A stretch of DNA of 64,000 nt, taken from Saccharospirillum salsuginis (GTDB lineage: Bacteria > Pseudomonadota > Gammaproteobacteria > Pseudomonadales > Natronospirillaceae). The notes beneath the pieces were generated by a model. The model saw only the letters and a list, made by a program, of their open reading frames with translations, searched no databases and was not told the origin of the DNA. Positions within the stretch are counted from its first letter, which is position 1. Every line of letters begins with the position of its first letter. Below are positions 34,405 to 43,368 of the stretch, one piece after another. The DNA is taken from the NCBI RefSeq assembly GCF_014651855.1, contig NZ_BMXR01000012.1, positions 62,001 to 126,000 of the forward strand, given 5' to 3'. Both the position numbers and the translations under genes were made by a program.

Positions 34405-35673
34405 TCACCCAACCAAAACCCGCCCAAAAAACCACCCCAACCCCACCAAAACCAACCCAACGGACGCCACACTCACCCCAACCGAATACCCCGCCCACCG
34501 AGCACACCACCGCAACACCGGATACACCAACACCACCACCGCCAACTGCCCCGCTTCAACTCCCACATTAAACCAGGCCAAAGACGCAATACGATTGGAC
34601 TCGGCCAAACCCGCCTCACGCAACACAGCGGCAAACCCCAACCCATGGATCAACCCGAACCCGAAGGTGAGCCACCACCGGCGCCACACCAAAGCCCCAC
34701 TATCCACCGGCACCCGGGGCATTCGCCGCCAACCCGCGCCACCGGCATCGACATGCAACCGAACCAGGTTCAACGCCCCCACCCAGGCCACCGACAGCGC
34801 AATCAAACTCTCGGTGATCACCGCCGGCAGATTGATCACCCCCAACACCGCCAGACTGAGCGTGATGGAATGCGCCACGGTAAACGCGGTGACCCAGATC
34901 GCCGCCGTGCGCAACCGTTGCGCCAACAACAGCAAACCGGCCAGGAACAACAAATGGTCGTACCCGCCGAGGATGTGCTCCACCCCGAGCCGGAAAAACG
35001 ACCGGTGCCCGCTCGCCGCCACGGCTTCGGGCTCGGGCTTCTCCGCCAGTGACACTAGCTCGACGCCTTGCTCCCGCCGCACCTGTTCTACTGGTATGGT
35101 CAGTTCCCGGCGCTTGGAATGCAGCATGACCTGCCGGCCGAGGTTCCCGATGTAAACCCGGACCAGATTGCGGTGCGCCCGGTCAAAGCTCACAAAGAGT
35201 TGATAGGTCAGATGCAGGCGGGTTAACGGGCGCGGGCACTGGAAGCGCAGCCGATATTCGTAGGAGTCGATTTCAGCCAGCGTCTCGGCGCGGACAGCCG
35301 TTAGATCGCACTCATCCGCCGCATTTCGTAATTGAAACCCCTGCCGCACCGGGGTTTGGTAATGGCTGGCGGCACGCGGATTATCCGGCTGCTCTCCGCC
35401 TTCGATTCGCCACAGATCCGCCGTCGGCACGGTGTACACCAGTTCGACCCGCTCTGCGCCGATATACAGATCGGTGACGGTGACTCCGCTCGGGTGGGCC
35501 CACGCCGACGACATCCCCACCAACAGGAGAACGAGCCAGAATCGAATCAGGTACGAGGAAAGCAACAGCACACACAGCCCCTGAACCGGACGGGTTTCAA
35601 GTCGATTCAACGAGCCTAACACAGGATAAAGTGGGGGTGGCACAGGCAGGAAGGCTGAGCGCGGTATGGGCAT
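34405..35673 (-). CDS. HupE/UreJ-family membrane protein
   Basis: 422 residues. After a hydrophobic leader (LIRFWLVLLLVGMSSAWA) comes an exported N-terminal domain beginning HPSG. The C-terminal HupE/UreJ_2 membrane domain has about six helices with FRLGVEHILGGYDHLLFLAGLLLLA, FTVAHSITLSLAVLG and FGFGLIHGLGFA. The histidines in these motifs suggest metal (Ni/Co-like) handling, as proposed for the family. The true start may be a GTG about 34 codons in. Opposite strand to the preceding gene; 34291-34404 holds nothing I recognise. Confidence 0.85.
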   Translation of the reverse strand: MPIPRSAFLPVPPPLYPVLGSLNRLETRPVQGLCVLLLSSYLIRFWLVLLLVGMSSAWAHPSGVTVTDLYIGAERVELVYTVPTADLWRIEGGEQPDNPRAASHYQTPVRQGFQLRNAADECDLTAVRAETLAEIDSYEYRLRFQCPRPLTRLHLTYQLFVSFDRAHRNLVRVYIGNLGRQVMLHSKRRELTIPVEQVRREQGVELVSLAEKPEPEAVAASGHRSFFRLGVEHILGGYDHLLFLAGLLLLAQRLRTAAIWVTAFTVAHSITLSLAVLGVINLPAVITESLIALSVAWVGALNLVRLHVDAGGAGWRRMPRVPVDSGALVWRRWWLTFGFGLIHGLGFAAVLREAGLAESNRIASLAWFNVGVEAGQLAVVVLVYPVLRWCARWAGYSVGVSVASVGLVLVGLGWFFGRVLVG

Positions 35674-35827
35674 TTACGCGAGTTCCATCACAAAAACCCA
35701 GATTCGTCACCGGATAATATTGGCTCACTCTATCCGGCCGGATACCATCCCCGGCTATTTGATTTAATTCGAACACTTCCAAGCAGATAGCCGTCGCAAG
35801 GAATTTCACAGCAAGGAACAAGGACGC

Positions 35828-38800
35828 ATGAGCGATTTTGACGCCCCTTGGGGTGGGGATAATGATGTCCTCCCGTCGGATTCATGGAGCCGGTCATTCC
35901 CCTCACATCCCATCCATTCAAGTGACTCGACCGAGGAACCAACGGCCCACACTCGTGGGGATCGTGAAGCGGTCGCCGGCTTGGCGGCGGACATCCGCAA
36001 CCGGTTGGATCCACACTGGTCCACGTGGACCCTGCTGAGCGAAGACGAAGCCCGCTATCTTGCGGCCAACGAACACCGCCGCTTTTTCACCCGGAATCGA
36101 CGCGGCGAATGGCAAGAAACCCGCGGCCGGGTCGTCGGCTCGACCGACCCTTGGGTCTGTCTGGAACGGGTATCAACCGATTCATCCCGCAAAGTCCGTT
36201 CCAGTGGCGGGACCGCCACCGCTCGCTCGACGGCCGAGGAAGCCGGGCGCGATGCCATGACGCCCGAAGAAGCCGAAGCGGTTCGTCAGTATCAGGAACA
36301 GCGCGAAGGCACCCGCACCGACCACACTCTGCGTCTGGAATACTTGGACGACCAAGGCGAACCGGTTCCGGACATCCGCTACACCGTCTCCCTGAACGGT
36401 ACCGACTACACCGGCCGCCTGAACGACAACGGCCGGGCCACACTGTCCAATTTGCCCGCCGGTGAGGCCTCGATCGTCTACGAGGCCGACCAGAGCCGAC
36501 TGCCCGAACTTCGTCAGGAACTCAAATCACTGCTCGACAACATCATCGATGAGCGCTCCGACCGCAAGGACATGATGAATGACCTGCTGGCGGAGAGCGG
36601 CTATGTCGAACAGGGGCTGATTCTCACCGGCGCCTTCATGGTCTCCTTCTGGGACAGCGCCAAGGAACTGGCCTCGGACACGGCTGATCTCGTTACCGGC
36701 GCCGCCGACGGCCTGACCGCCGCCAGTGCCGCCCTCTATGAAAAACTGGCGGACGGTTATTCCCTCGACGAACTGGAAGACGACTTCGCCTACGTCGTGA
36801 GCGAAGCCGGCCACGCCTGGGACCAGGCAGAAAAAGCCTACACCGTGCTCAAATGGCTGGCGACCGACGACGAGACCTGGTCGATGCTGGTCGACTTTCC
36901 GAAACGCTTTTTCGACTCGATGAGTACCGTCGAGAAAGTCGAAGCCCTGGGCGCATTGGCCTTCGACATCCTGTTCGCCATTGCCCTGGCCGTCGCCACG
37001 GCCCTGACCGCCGGAGCAGCGGCCGCCGTGGCCGGCTCCGCCGCCGCCATCAAATACTCCCGTTACTTCACCGAGACCATCGGAACGTTGCGCAGCATTT
37101 ACCGGATGCTGCCTACCGGCCTGATCGAAAAACGCTACAAACAGGTCCGGGTGCGCCGTAGTGAACAGGACCACACCGGCCGATCCGACGAGCCACAGGA
37201 AAACCTGAACCAAACCTCCGAAGACACCACGAACAGCGACAGCAAAACCGAGAACGACCAAACGACACAATGCGAAGCCCGCAGCACCTGCCGGAACGAC
37301 CCGATCAATATGCTCACCGGCGAAGAGCTGTTCTCCCACGTGGACTTCGAACTGGGCGGCCCCCTGCCCCTGGTCTGGAAACGGCTTTACCGCAGCACCG
37401 CCAGCGGTCGACGCAGTGATCTCGGCCATGGCTGGAGCCACCCGTTCGACCAGAGCATGGCCCTGAAAGACGGTCAATTGGTGCACCGGGACGCCGAAGG
37501 CGCCTACATTACCTTCCCCTTGCCCGAGGACGGGAAACGGGTGCGCAACCAATGGGGCACGGTCCTCAGCCGGTACGGCGATTACATCAGCCTGCGCCAG
37601 GACGGTGTCGTTCTGAATTTCGAACCCGATCCGCATCAACCGGACCAATGGCGTCTCAGCCATTTGAGCACCACTGACCGCAAACACCGGTGGGAACTGC
37701 GCTACACCGATACCCACCCCGGCCAGGGCGTACTGACCCAGGCCACCGCCAGTTGGGGCGCGCTGCTGCGTTTCGAGCATGGGAAACACGGTTGGCACCG
37801 CATCACCGGCCGAGCGTCGCCGCATCTACCGGTCACCACCCTGGCTCACTACCGCATCGACCGCCACGGCGACCTGATCGCCGCACGCGACCAAAGCGGC
37901 CAACAGGAACAGTACCGGTACGCGCACCACCTGTTCCAACTGCGCCAAACCGCCACCGGCCTGCATTTCGGCTTCGAATGGGATGCCACCACACCCGATG
38001 CCCGCTGCACCCGCCAATACGAGGAAGGCGGCCACTACGACTACCGCTTCCAGTGGACCCCGGAGAACCGCACAAGCACCGCGACCGACGGTCGCGGTTT
38101 TGAAGAAACGTTTGTCTTCGACGCCGAAGGCAACCTGATCGAACAGACCCGCCCGGACGGCACCGTCGAACGCTGGGAATTCGACAGCCACAGCCGCCTG
38201 CGCGCCCACACCGACCCGCTCGGCAACACCACCCGCTTCGACTACGACCGGCGCGACCGCTTGGTTAAACGCACCGACGCCCTCGGCCATACCGTGCGTC
38301 TGCATTACTGGAACGACAGCCCGCAACCGAGCCAGATCATCGACCCGCTCGGTCAGCGCACCCACTACGACTACACCCCGGACGGCCAGCTCACCGCCGT
38401 ACGCCACCCGGACGGCACCGAAGAACGCTGGACCCACCACGGCGACCGCCTGATCGGCCATCAGGACCGGCAGGGCCGCCAGCACCGTTACCACTGGCAC
38501 GACACCCTCGGCACCCTGAGCCGCTACGAGTGCCTCACCGAACGCGACGACGAACCCGGCACCCTGACCACCCTGGCCGACATCACCTTCGAGTACGACG
38601 ACCAGGGCCGCCTGCACACTCAGACCGACCAGCACGGCCGCCAACAGCATTTTCAGTACGACGACCACGGCCGCCTGATCACCCAACTGGATGAGCATAA
38701 CCGCGCCTGGCGCTTCGACTACGACCGCGCCGGTCGCCTCGTTCGCCAGACCGACCCGAGCGGCCGCACCACCGAGCTGCGCTACGGCGTCTTTGCCCAG

Positions 38801-40954
38801 CCTGAGGCCCGGGTGCTGCCGAACGGCACCGAGATCCGCTACGAATACGACGCCGAACGCAACCTCACCGCCGTCATCAACGGCAACGGCCAGGCGCACC
38901 GCTTCGACTACGACGGCTGCGAGCGGTTGATAAAAGAGGTTGGCGTCGACGGCCGAACCACCGAGTACGCCTACAACGACGCCGGTCACCTGACCGACCT
39001 GCACGAAGGCCCGATCCACGCCACCTTCGATCGCAACGCCCTCGGCCAACTGATCCGCGAGCAATACCAGCACGCCGAGCGTGCCGAGGCCAACACCTGG
39101 GCTGAATACCAATACGATGAACTGGGCCGTCTAACCAAGGCCCGCAACGAACACGCCGAACAGAACCTGACCTACGACGCCGCCGGCCGATTGCAGGAAG
39201 ACGAGATCGAACAGATCTTCCCGGGCTGGATGAACCAGGCCCGCCCCTACCGGCACTGGCAGCACTACCACTACAACGAGAGGGGCCAACTGCACAGCGT
39301 CGCCCACAGCGCCCTCGTTGCCCGACCGCCGAACCAGAAATGGCCGTCGCTGCACCACGATTTCCGCCAGCCCGGCTGGCGACAGCATTACGACTGGCAC
39401 ACGGACGGCACCCTCAAGCGCATTGGCGTCAACCTCCCCGGCGACCCCGCCTATGCGGACACCCCGATCCTGGAACAACGCTTCAACGACTTGGGCCTGC
39501 TCACCGAGCGCCGTGAAGGCGCCCACACCAGCCATTGGGAATACGACCCCGAGCAGCGCCTGCAACGCTACCGTCGCCTCGCCCAAAACGACCCGGACCG
39601 CCCGGTGCAAGAACGCGCCTACGGCTACGACGAGGCCGGCCGCATCAACCGCATCCACGATAAACGCCACGGCGAGCGCCGCTACCACTACGACGCCCTG
39701 GACCAACTGACCCGAACCGACATCCGCCACCCGGACCAGGACAAGGCACACACCCAACTCCACAACGTCGACGCCGCCGGCAACCAACTCCCGGACGGCC
39801 TCGACCGCCTGCTCGACAACCGCCTGCCGTTCCACGGCGACCGCCACTTCGACTACGACGAACACGGCAACCTCGTCCACATCCGGCGCGGCACGGGCCA
39901 GAAGCTGGAACAACGGCTCAGCTACAACGCCAAACACCAGCTCATCCGCATCGAGGACTACAAGGACGGCGAACTGCAACAACGCCTAACCTTCCGCTAC
40001 GACGCCCTCGGACGCCGGATCGACAAGGCCGTTCAGGGCTGGGTGACCCCAGACACTAAGCAAGATAAGAACGCCGACGAGGCCGAGTTCAAGCTGCGCT
40101 ACCGCGAAGCCTACGTCTGGCAGGGCCACACCCTCATCCAGGTGCGCCACATCGGCACCAACTTCATGCCGAAGAACAACCGGGTGTACTTCTACGAGCC
40201 CGGGACCCATGTGCCGGTGGCGTTGTGGGACCAGAAGCTCGGGTTGCATCAGATCGATACTGATCATACCGGGACGCCGAAGGCGATGTACTGCCATGAA
40301 ACCGGTGAGGAGGTGTGGTGTACCGATCACCACACTTACGGCGAGACCCGCGATTCTGAAGCTGCCATGATCCATCCAGTGACGGGGTATTCGTTTGAGC
40401 CGGGCCTGAGGCAACAGGGGCAGTACGAAGACATCGAGACAGGGTTGTATCAGAACTGCTACCGATTTTATGATCCAGGTTCTGGAAGGTATGTAAGCCA
40501 AGACCCGATCGGACTCATGGGTGGGCTAAATGTCTATCAGTATTGCCCAAACCCGGTGAACTATGTCGATCCATTAGGGTTGAGCACCAAAGAATGTGAC
40601 AAGGATGAAGCAGCTAGGTCCGGAATTCCAAATATCTCAGACATTGGCAAAAGGATTTCAAACAAGCAGCTTCGGCACATTAAAGATAGACAAGAGTGGA
40701 TAAATAGAGGTCAAGGCGGGTATTTGAATAGCATGGAAGATGCACAGTCAGTACTTACCGCTGCCCATAATGGAGAGGCGGAGTTCTTAGGCTCCAATGC
40801 GCAGGGATTCCCCGTGATTCGATACAATGACATTACTGGCTACAATAATAATCCGGGGGCTGGTTATAGTGATCAACCCACTAATGTTTTTGTAATCAAG
40901 GGAACAGCAAAGCCTAGCATTGTTCCTACCAACCCAAACTGGAGTCCTAATTAA
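35828..40954 (+). CDS. Rhs-family polymorphic toxin with C-terminal toxin module
   Basis: 1708 residues. Order: polar N-terminus; beta domain about 165-225; two hydrophobic segments about 375-410; DUF6531 (NDPINMLTGEELFSHVDF) near 495; about 1000 residues of YD/RHS repeats (repeated FDYDRRDRLVKRTD-like units); the RHS core (YQNCYRFYDPGSGRYVSQDPIGL) ending in the cleavage-type motif DPLGL at 1581-1585. A ~120-residue variable toxin follows (KQLRHIKDRQEW..., QPTNVFVIKGT), resembling small BECR-fold RNase toxins. From ~40.43 kb base composition turns AT-rich, a sign of toxin exchange. No PAAR or VgrG gene nearby. Confidence 0.92.
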   Translation: MSDFDAPWGGDNDVLPSDSWSRSFPSHPIHSSDSTEEPTAHTRGDREAVAGLAADIRNRLDPHWSTWTLLSEDEARYLAANEHRRFFTRNRRGEWQETRGRVVGSTDPWVCLERVSTDSSRKVRSSGGTATARSTAEEAGRDAMTPEEAEAVRQYQEQREGTRTDHTLRLEYLDDQGEPVPDIRYTVSLNGTDYTGRLNDNGRATLSNLPAGEASIVYEADQSRLPELRQELKSLLDNIIDERSDRKDMMNDLLAESGYVEQGLILTGAFMVSFWDSAKELASDTADLVTGAADGLTAASAALYEKLADGYSLDELEDDFAYVVSEAGHAWDQAEKAYTVLKWLATDDETWSMLVDFPKRFFDSMSTVEKVEALGALAFDILFAIALAVATALTAGAAAAVAGSAAAIKYSRYFTETIGTLRSIYRMLPTGLIEKRYKQVRVRRSEQDHTGRSDEPQENLNQTSEDTTNSDSKTENDQTTQCEARSTCRNDPINMLTGEELFSHVDFELGGPLPLVWKRLYRSTASGRRSDLGHGWSHPFDQSMALKDGQLVHRDAEGAYITFPLPEDGKRVRNQWGTVLSRYGDYISLRQDGVVLNFEPDPHQPDQWRLSHLSTTDRKHRWELRYTDTHPGQGVLTQATASWGALLRFEHGKHGWHRITGRASPHLPVTTLAHYRIDRHGDLIAARDQSGQQEQYRYAHHLFQLRQTATGLHFGFEWDATTPDARCTRQYEEGGHYDYRFQWTPENRTSTATDGRGFEETFVFDAEGNLIEQTRPDGTVERWEFDSHSRLRAHTDPLGNTTRFDYDRRDRLVKRTDALGHTVRLHYWNDSPQPSQIIDPLGQRTHYDYTPDGQLTAVRHPDGTEERWTHHGDRLIGHQDRQGRQHRYHWHDTLGTLSRYECLTERDDEPGTLTTLADITFEYDDQGRLHTQTDQHGRQQHFQYDDHGRLITQLDEHNRAWRFDYDRAGRLVRQTDPSGRTTELRYGVFAQPEARVLPNGTEIRYEYDAERNLTAVINGNGQAHRFDYDGCERLIKEVGVDGRTTEYAYNDAGHLTDLHEGPIHATFDRNALGQLIREQYQHAERAEANTWAEYQYDELGRLTKARNEHAEQNLTYDAAGRLQEDEIEQIFPGWMNQARPYRHWQHYHYNERGQLHSVAHSALVARPPNQKWPSLHHDFRQPGWRQHYDWHTDGTLKRIGVNLPGDPAYADTPILEQRFNDLGLLTERREGAHTSHWEYDPEQRLQRYRRLAQNDPDRPVQERAYGYDEAGRINRIHDKRHGERRYHYDALDQLTRTDIRHPDQDKAHTQLHNVDAAGNQLPDGLDRLLDNRLPFHGDRHFDYDEHGNLVHIRRGTGQKLEQRLSYNAKHQLIRIEDYKDGELQQRLTFRYDALGRRIDKAVQGWVTPDTKQDKNADEAEFKLRYREAYVWQGHTLIQVRHIGTNFMPKNNRVYFYEPGTHVPVALWDQKLGLHQIDTDHTGTPKAMYCHETGEEVWCTDHHTYGETRDSEAAMIHPVTGYSFEPGLRQQGQYEDIETGLYQNCYRFYDPGSGRYVSQDPIGLMGGLNVYQYCPNPVNYVDPLGLSTKECDKDEAARSGIPNISDIGKRISNKQLRHIKDRQEWINRGQGGYLNSMEDAQSVLTAAHNGEAEFLGSNAQGFPVIRYNDITGYNNNPGAGYSDQPTNVFVIKGTAKPSIVPTNPNWSPN

Positions 40955-40955
40955 A

Positions 40956-41285
40956 ATGCCAACAGTACAAGACTGGCTTTGGATTGAGGTCATGTTTATT
41001 CAAGCATTGCTTGGATCTATTTCTTCCAATGTCCGTAGAGTTGTAATCTCTTTTAATCAGGAAGAGTGGGTTCTTGTCGCAACCTTAGAACGCATGAACG
41101 AAGAAGACAAGGAAGAAATGGAAGATGCAGTTGATGAGTTTTCAATATTGCTTGAAGACATTAAAGAGCATATTACGGAAATTGCTTACACTAAAGCAAA
41201 GGCAAAGATCATAGTATCAAAGGATAAACCAACACCAATCAACAATGAAAACATGAGAATAGTTTTTCAGCGGAAAGAGGTGTAA
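40956..41285 (+). CDS. Probable cognate immunity protein of the Rhs toxin
   Basis: 109 residues, starting one base after the Rhs stop, AT-rich like the toxin tip. Predicted alpha/beta with an acidic middle (MNEEDKEEMEDAVDEF) that could neutralise a basic RNase. Genes placed directly after Rhs/CDI toxin tips almost always encode immunity. Similar small proteins with an N-terminal ALLGxISxNxR segment accompany other polymorphic toxins. No exact family named. Confidence 0.7.
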   Translation: MPTVQDWLWIEVMFIQALLGSISSNVRRVVISFNQEEWVLVATLERMNEEDKEEMEDAVDEFSILLEDIKEHITEIAYTKAKAKIIVSKDKPTPINNENMRIVFQRKEV

Positions 41286-41449
41286 TTTACGAACGATCAA
41301 TCGATACCGATCATGCTGGGATCATCCTTTCGGCTGTAGTGATGTTGATCTAAAGTGTTCTAATCGTGAGTGATGGAGTGGACGCCCTGGCCAAACGGCT
41401 TCAATGCGCCAAACTGGTTTTGCCAACTCAGTTAATGAAGGGCATCCAC

Positions 41450-42243
41450 ATGAAACAAGATAGACTCATAGCCATTGATCTGGCAAAAAATGTGTTTCAA
41501 CTGTGTGTAATAGATGGCAACAACCGCGTGCTAGAAAACAAGGCCGTCAGGCGTTACAAACTGATCACCACGATGGCTCGGCGCAAGCCCTGCATCGAAT
41601 TCGCCAGCGCATTGTTCGGCAGAGAACGGCTCTGGTTAATCAGACTCGTGGTATATTAAGTGAATACGGCTTCGTGTCGGTACCAGGCCCCAAAGCGTTC
41701 AAAACATTGATGGGCGAGGTCACCAGCCCGGAATGCAGTGGGCTTACTCCGTTGACAAAGGAGCAGCTCTGCCAGGCGAAAAAAGACTTCGATCACCTGA
41801 CGATGCGTCTTGATCAGTTGAATAAACAGTTGCGGGAAATTGCGTTGAACAGCCCTTTGTGCCGGCTTCTGTTGACTATACCGGGCATCGGTTATCTCAC
41901 CGCCACCGCTACGATCAATGCTATCGGTCGTGGCGAGCAATTCGATCATGCCCGTGAGGTCGCGGTCTGGTTGGGGGTAACCCCACGGCAATATGCCAGT
42001 GGTGAGAAAGGCCACATGAGTGGCATCACCAAGCGTGGGGATCGATACCTAAGGGCCTTGTATATCCATGGTGCCAGAGCGGTCCTGCGGGTGTGTAAGA
42101 GACCTGATGATCCTGTTCTAAATTGGGCTCGACGTCTTGTGGCCCGGCGTGGCAAGCATAAAGCAATTGTTGCATTGGCCAGTCGGATGGCCCGGTTAGC
42201 CTGGACGCTCATCCAAAAACAGGAGGTCTACCGAGCGGCCTGA
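41450..42243 (+). pseudogene. IS110/IS1111-family transposase with internal deletion and frameshift
   Basis: The N-terminal DEDD start (LIAIDLAKNVFQLCVIDGNN) runs in one frame to about 41575. The rest (QALHRIRQRIVRQRTALVNQTRG, then LLTIPGIGYLTATATINAIG, RQYASGEKGHMSGITKRGD) continues in another frame to 42243. About 75 residues that normally join these, including the second and third acidic residues, are missing at ~41570. The transposase is therefore inactive, although the C-terminal transposase_20 domain with its serine region is complete. Confidence 0.85.
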
Positions 42244-42585
42244 CGGCATGGCTTAATCAAGAGTAACCCTGCCAGAGTCCGTCGAATCGATGATGAATTA
42301 GCGGTTAATCCGCCTTGGCATCAGTCTGATTTGGACATGGTTTCAGTATACCGAGTGGTTGTTTTAGACAGCCAAGTGCGGACCTTCAACAGGGCCCGGG
42401 AGTGAAACTAAAACAGCTCCCAACCAGTAGGCCGGATATATGTCAGCACGACTGCTCTATCATTGAATAGCACGTGGTTATGACAGTAACAATGAAGAGG
42501 CATCGAGCCAGATGAAAATCTGGCTTAACGGACCACTGCGGCTTCACAGGTATCATGCGTCCATATATGTCCAGATAGGCTCAGT
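42244..42585 (+). other. Non-coding tail of the IS110-type element; possible guide-RNA region
   Basis: About 340 bases with no credible gene follow the transposase. In IS1111-group elements the structured bridge RNA lies 3' of the transposase, and several short inverted segments here (for example CTGGCTTAA near AGATGAAAATCTGG) allow folding. Element ends were not located with certainty. RNA function is inference. Confidence 0.3.
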
Positions 42586-42617
42586 GGGTAGGGGGAGTTA
42601 AACACTCCTCCTTACCC
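42586..42617. terminator. Strong hairpin at convergent ends
   Basis: GGGTAGGGGGAGT and ACTCCTCCTTACCC pair across a 5-base loop to give a long, slightly bulged stem, three bases before the minus-strand gene's stop. It probably terminates that gene. Confidence 0.6.
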
Positions 42618-42619
42618 GA

Positions 42620-43009
42620 TTACAAGAATTCTGGGATGGTTCCTGCTTCAAAATAGCCCCACACCCTAAAATTATTTCCTTCCATTGAGTAAGGCACTTG
42701 AGATTTCAAGATGGCCTCGTGCACAATTTCAGTATTGTCTATTTCGAAATCCGCAACCAGCCTTCCTCTTCTGACCTTCCTTATCGGACTGATATCAACC
42801 CATTCAAGGCGCGAAGGACTATATTCACTAAACGTCCAATCAAAGAGCGAAAAACCTGAACTCTCTTCATCATAAATATCTTTTACTCGAACATAGGGTT
42901 CGTCTTTTCCCAAATCCATGAGTGAGTTCGCAAGCTTCTCCCATTTAGTGTTGTTCATTACCGATACCAAATTTCGTTCTTCGATGACTTTTTTTAGCCT
43001 TTCAATCAT
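42620..43009 (-). CDS. DUF6678-like protein, possible orphan immunity protein
   Basis: 129 residues, AT-rich. Contains NNTKWEKLANSLMDLG near the N-terminus and a C-terminal FRVWGYFEAGTIPEF, a pattern I associate with DUF6678 proteins found beside polymorphic toxin loci. An alternative start at M18 (42958) would fit that family better; neither start has a clear ribosome site. Lying just beyond the Rhs toxin-immunity end, it may be a leftover immunity gene from an earlier toxin tip. Confidence 0.5.
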   Translation of the reverse strand: MIERLKKVIEERNLVSVMNNTKWEKLANSLMDLGKDEPYVRVKDIYDEESSGFSLFDWTFSEYSPSRLEWVDISPIRKVRRGRLVADFEIDNTEIVHEAILKSQVPYSMEGNNFRVWGYFEAGTIPEFL

Positions 43010-43068
43010 ATTTGAATCTTGTAGCGCGAAAACTCAGCCTCTGCTTTTAGCGGTCGGCTGAAGTGCAT

Positions 43069-43250
43069 TGTGTACGCCCAGCATGGGCATGAACTAATGG
43101 AGTGAAGGTCCCCTGTGGGAAGATCACCGTCGAAAACCATGTTGTGATTAGACAATAACCACTAGCGAATGGCAAGGGCTCCACCGCGAGGTGTGGTCTC
43201 AGTGAAACTGATGAAACTGAGACACCCACAAATGCACTTGACCTGAAAAG
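43069..43250 (+). mobile_element. Possible 5' fragment of a group II intron
   Basis: The stretch beginning GTGTACGCCCAGCATGGGCA and continuing through GGTCCCCTGTGGG, ACCACTAGCGAATGGCAAGG and CGCGAGGTGTGGTCT resembles the domain I start of bacterial group II introns (5' GUGYG consensus, then the conserved GGCAAGGGCU...GCGAG). No reverse transcriptase follows, so it would be a truncated relic. Identification is from memory of the motif layout. Confidence 0.35.
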
Positions 43251-43305
43251 TAGTAACCAGTAGTTTACACAGTATCTTATGGAAAAGCTGTCAGAGCGAG
43301 ACACT

Positions 43306-43368
43306 ATGCCACGATCAAGGAAAACACAGATTGCGATTGAGGCGACACCCTACTACCACTGTACTTCC
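43306..43368 (+). pseudogene. Truncated Y1 (REP-associated/IS200-like) transposase N-terminus
   Basis: From the ATG at 43306 the frame reads MPRSRKTQIAIEATPYYHC, the conserved N-terminus of REP-associated tyrosine transposases. It is cut at 43369 by the left end of the IS4-family element. The rest of the gene is not found beyond the other IS end, so the insertion was accompanied or followed by deletion. Confidence 0.75.

Noticed and set aside
36527..39982. Several 280-430-codon minus-strand frames inside the Rhs gene
   Set aside because: Low-complexity shadows of the YD-repeat coding sequence; no domain motifs and no ribosome sites.
43047..43304. 85-codon minus-strand frame
   Set aside because: Overlaps the intron-like fragment and has no protein features.
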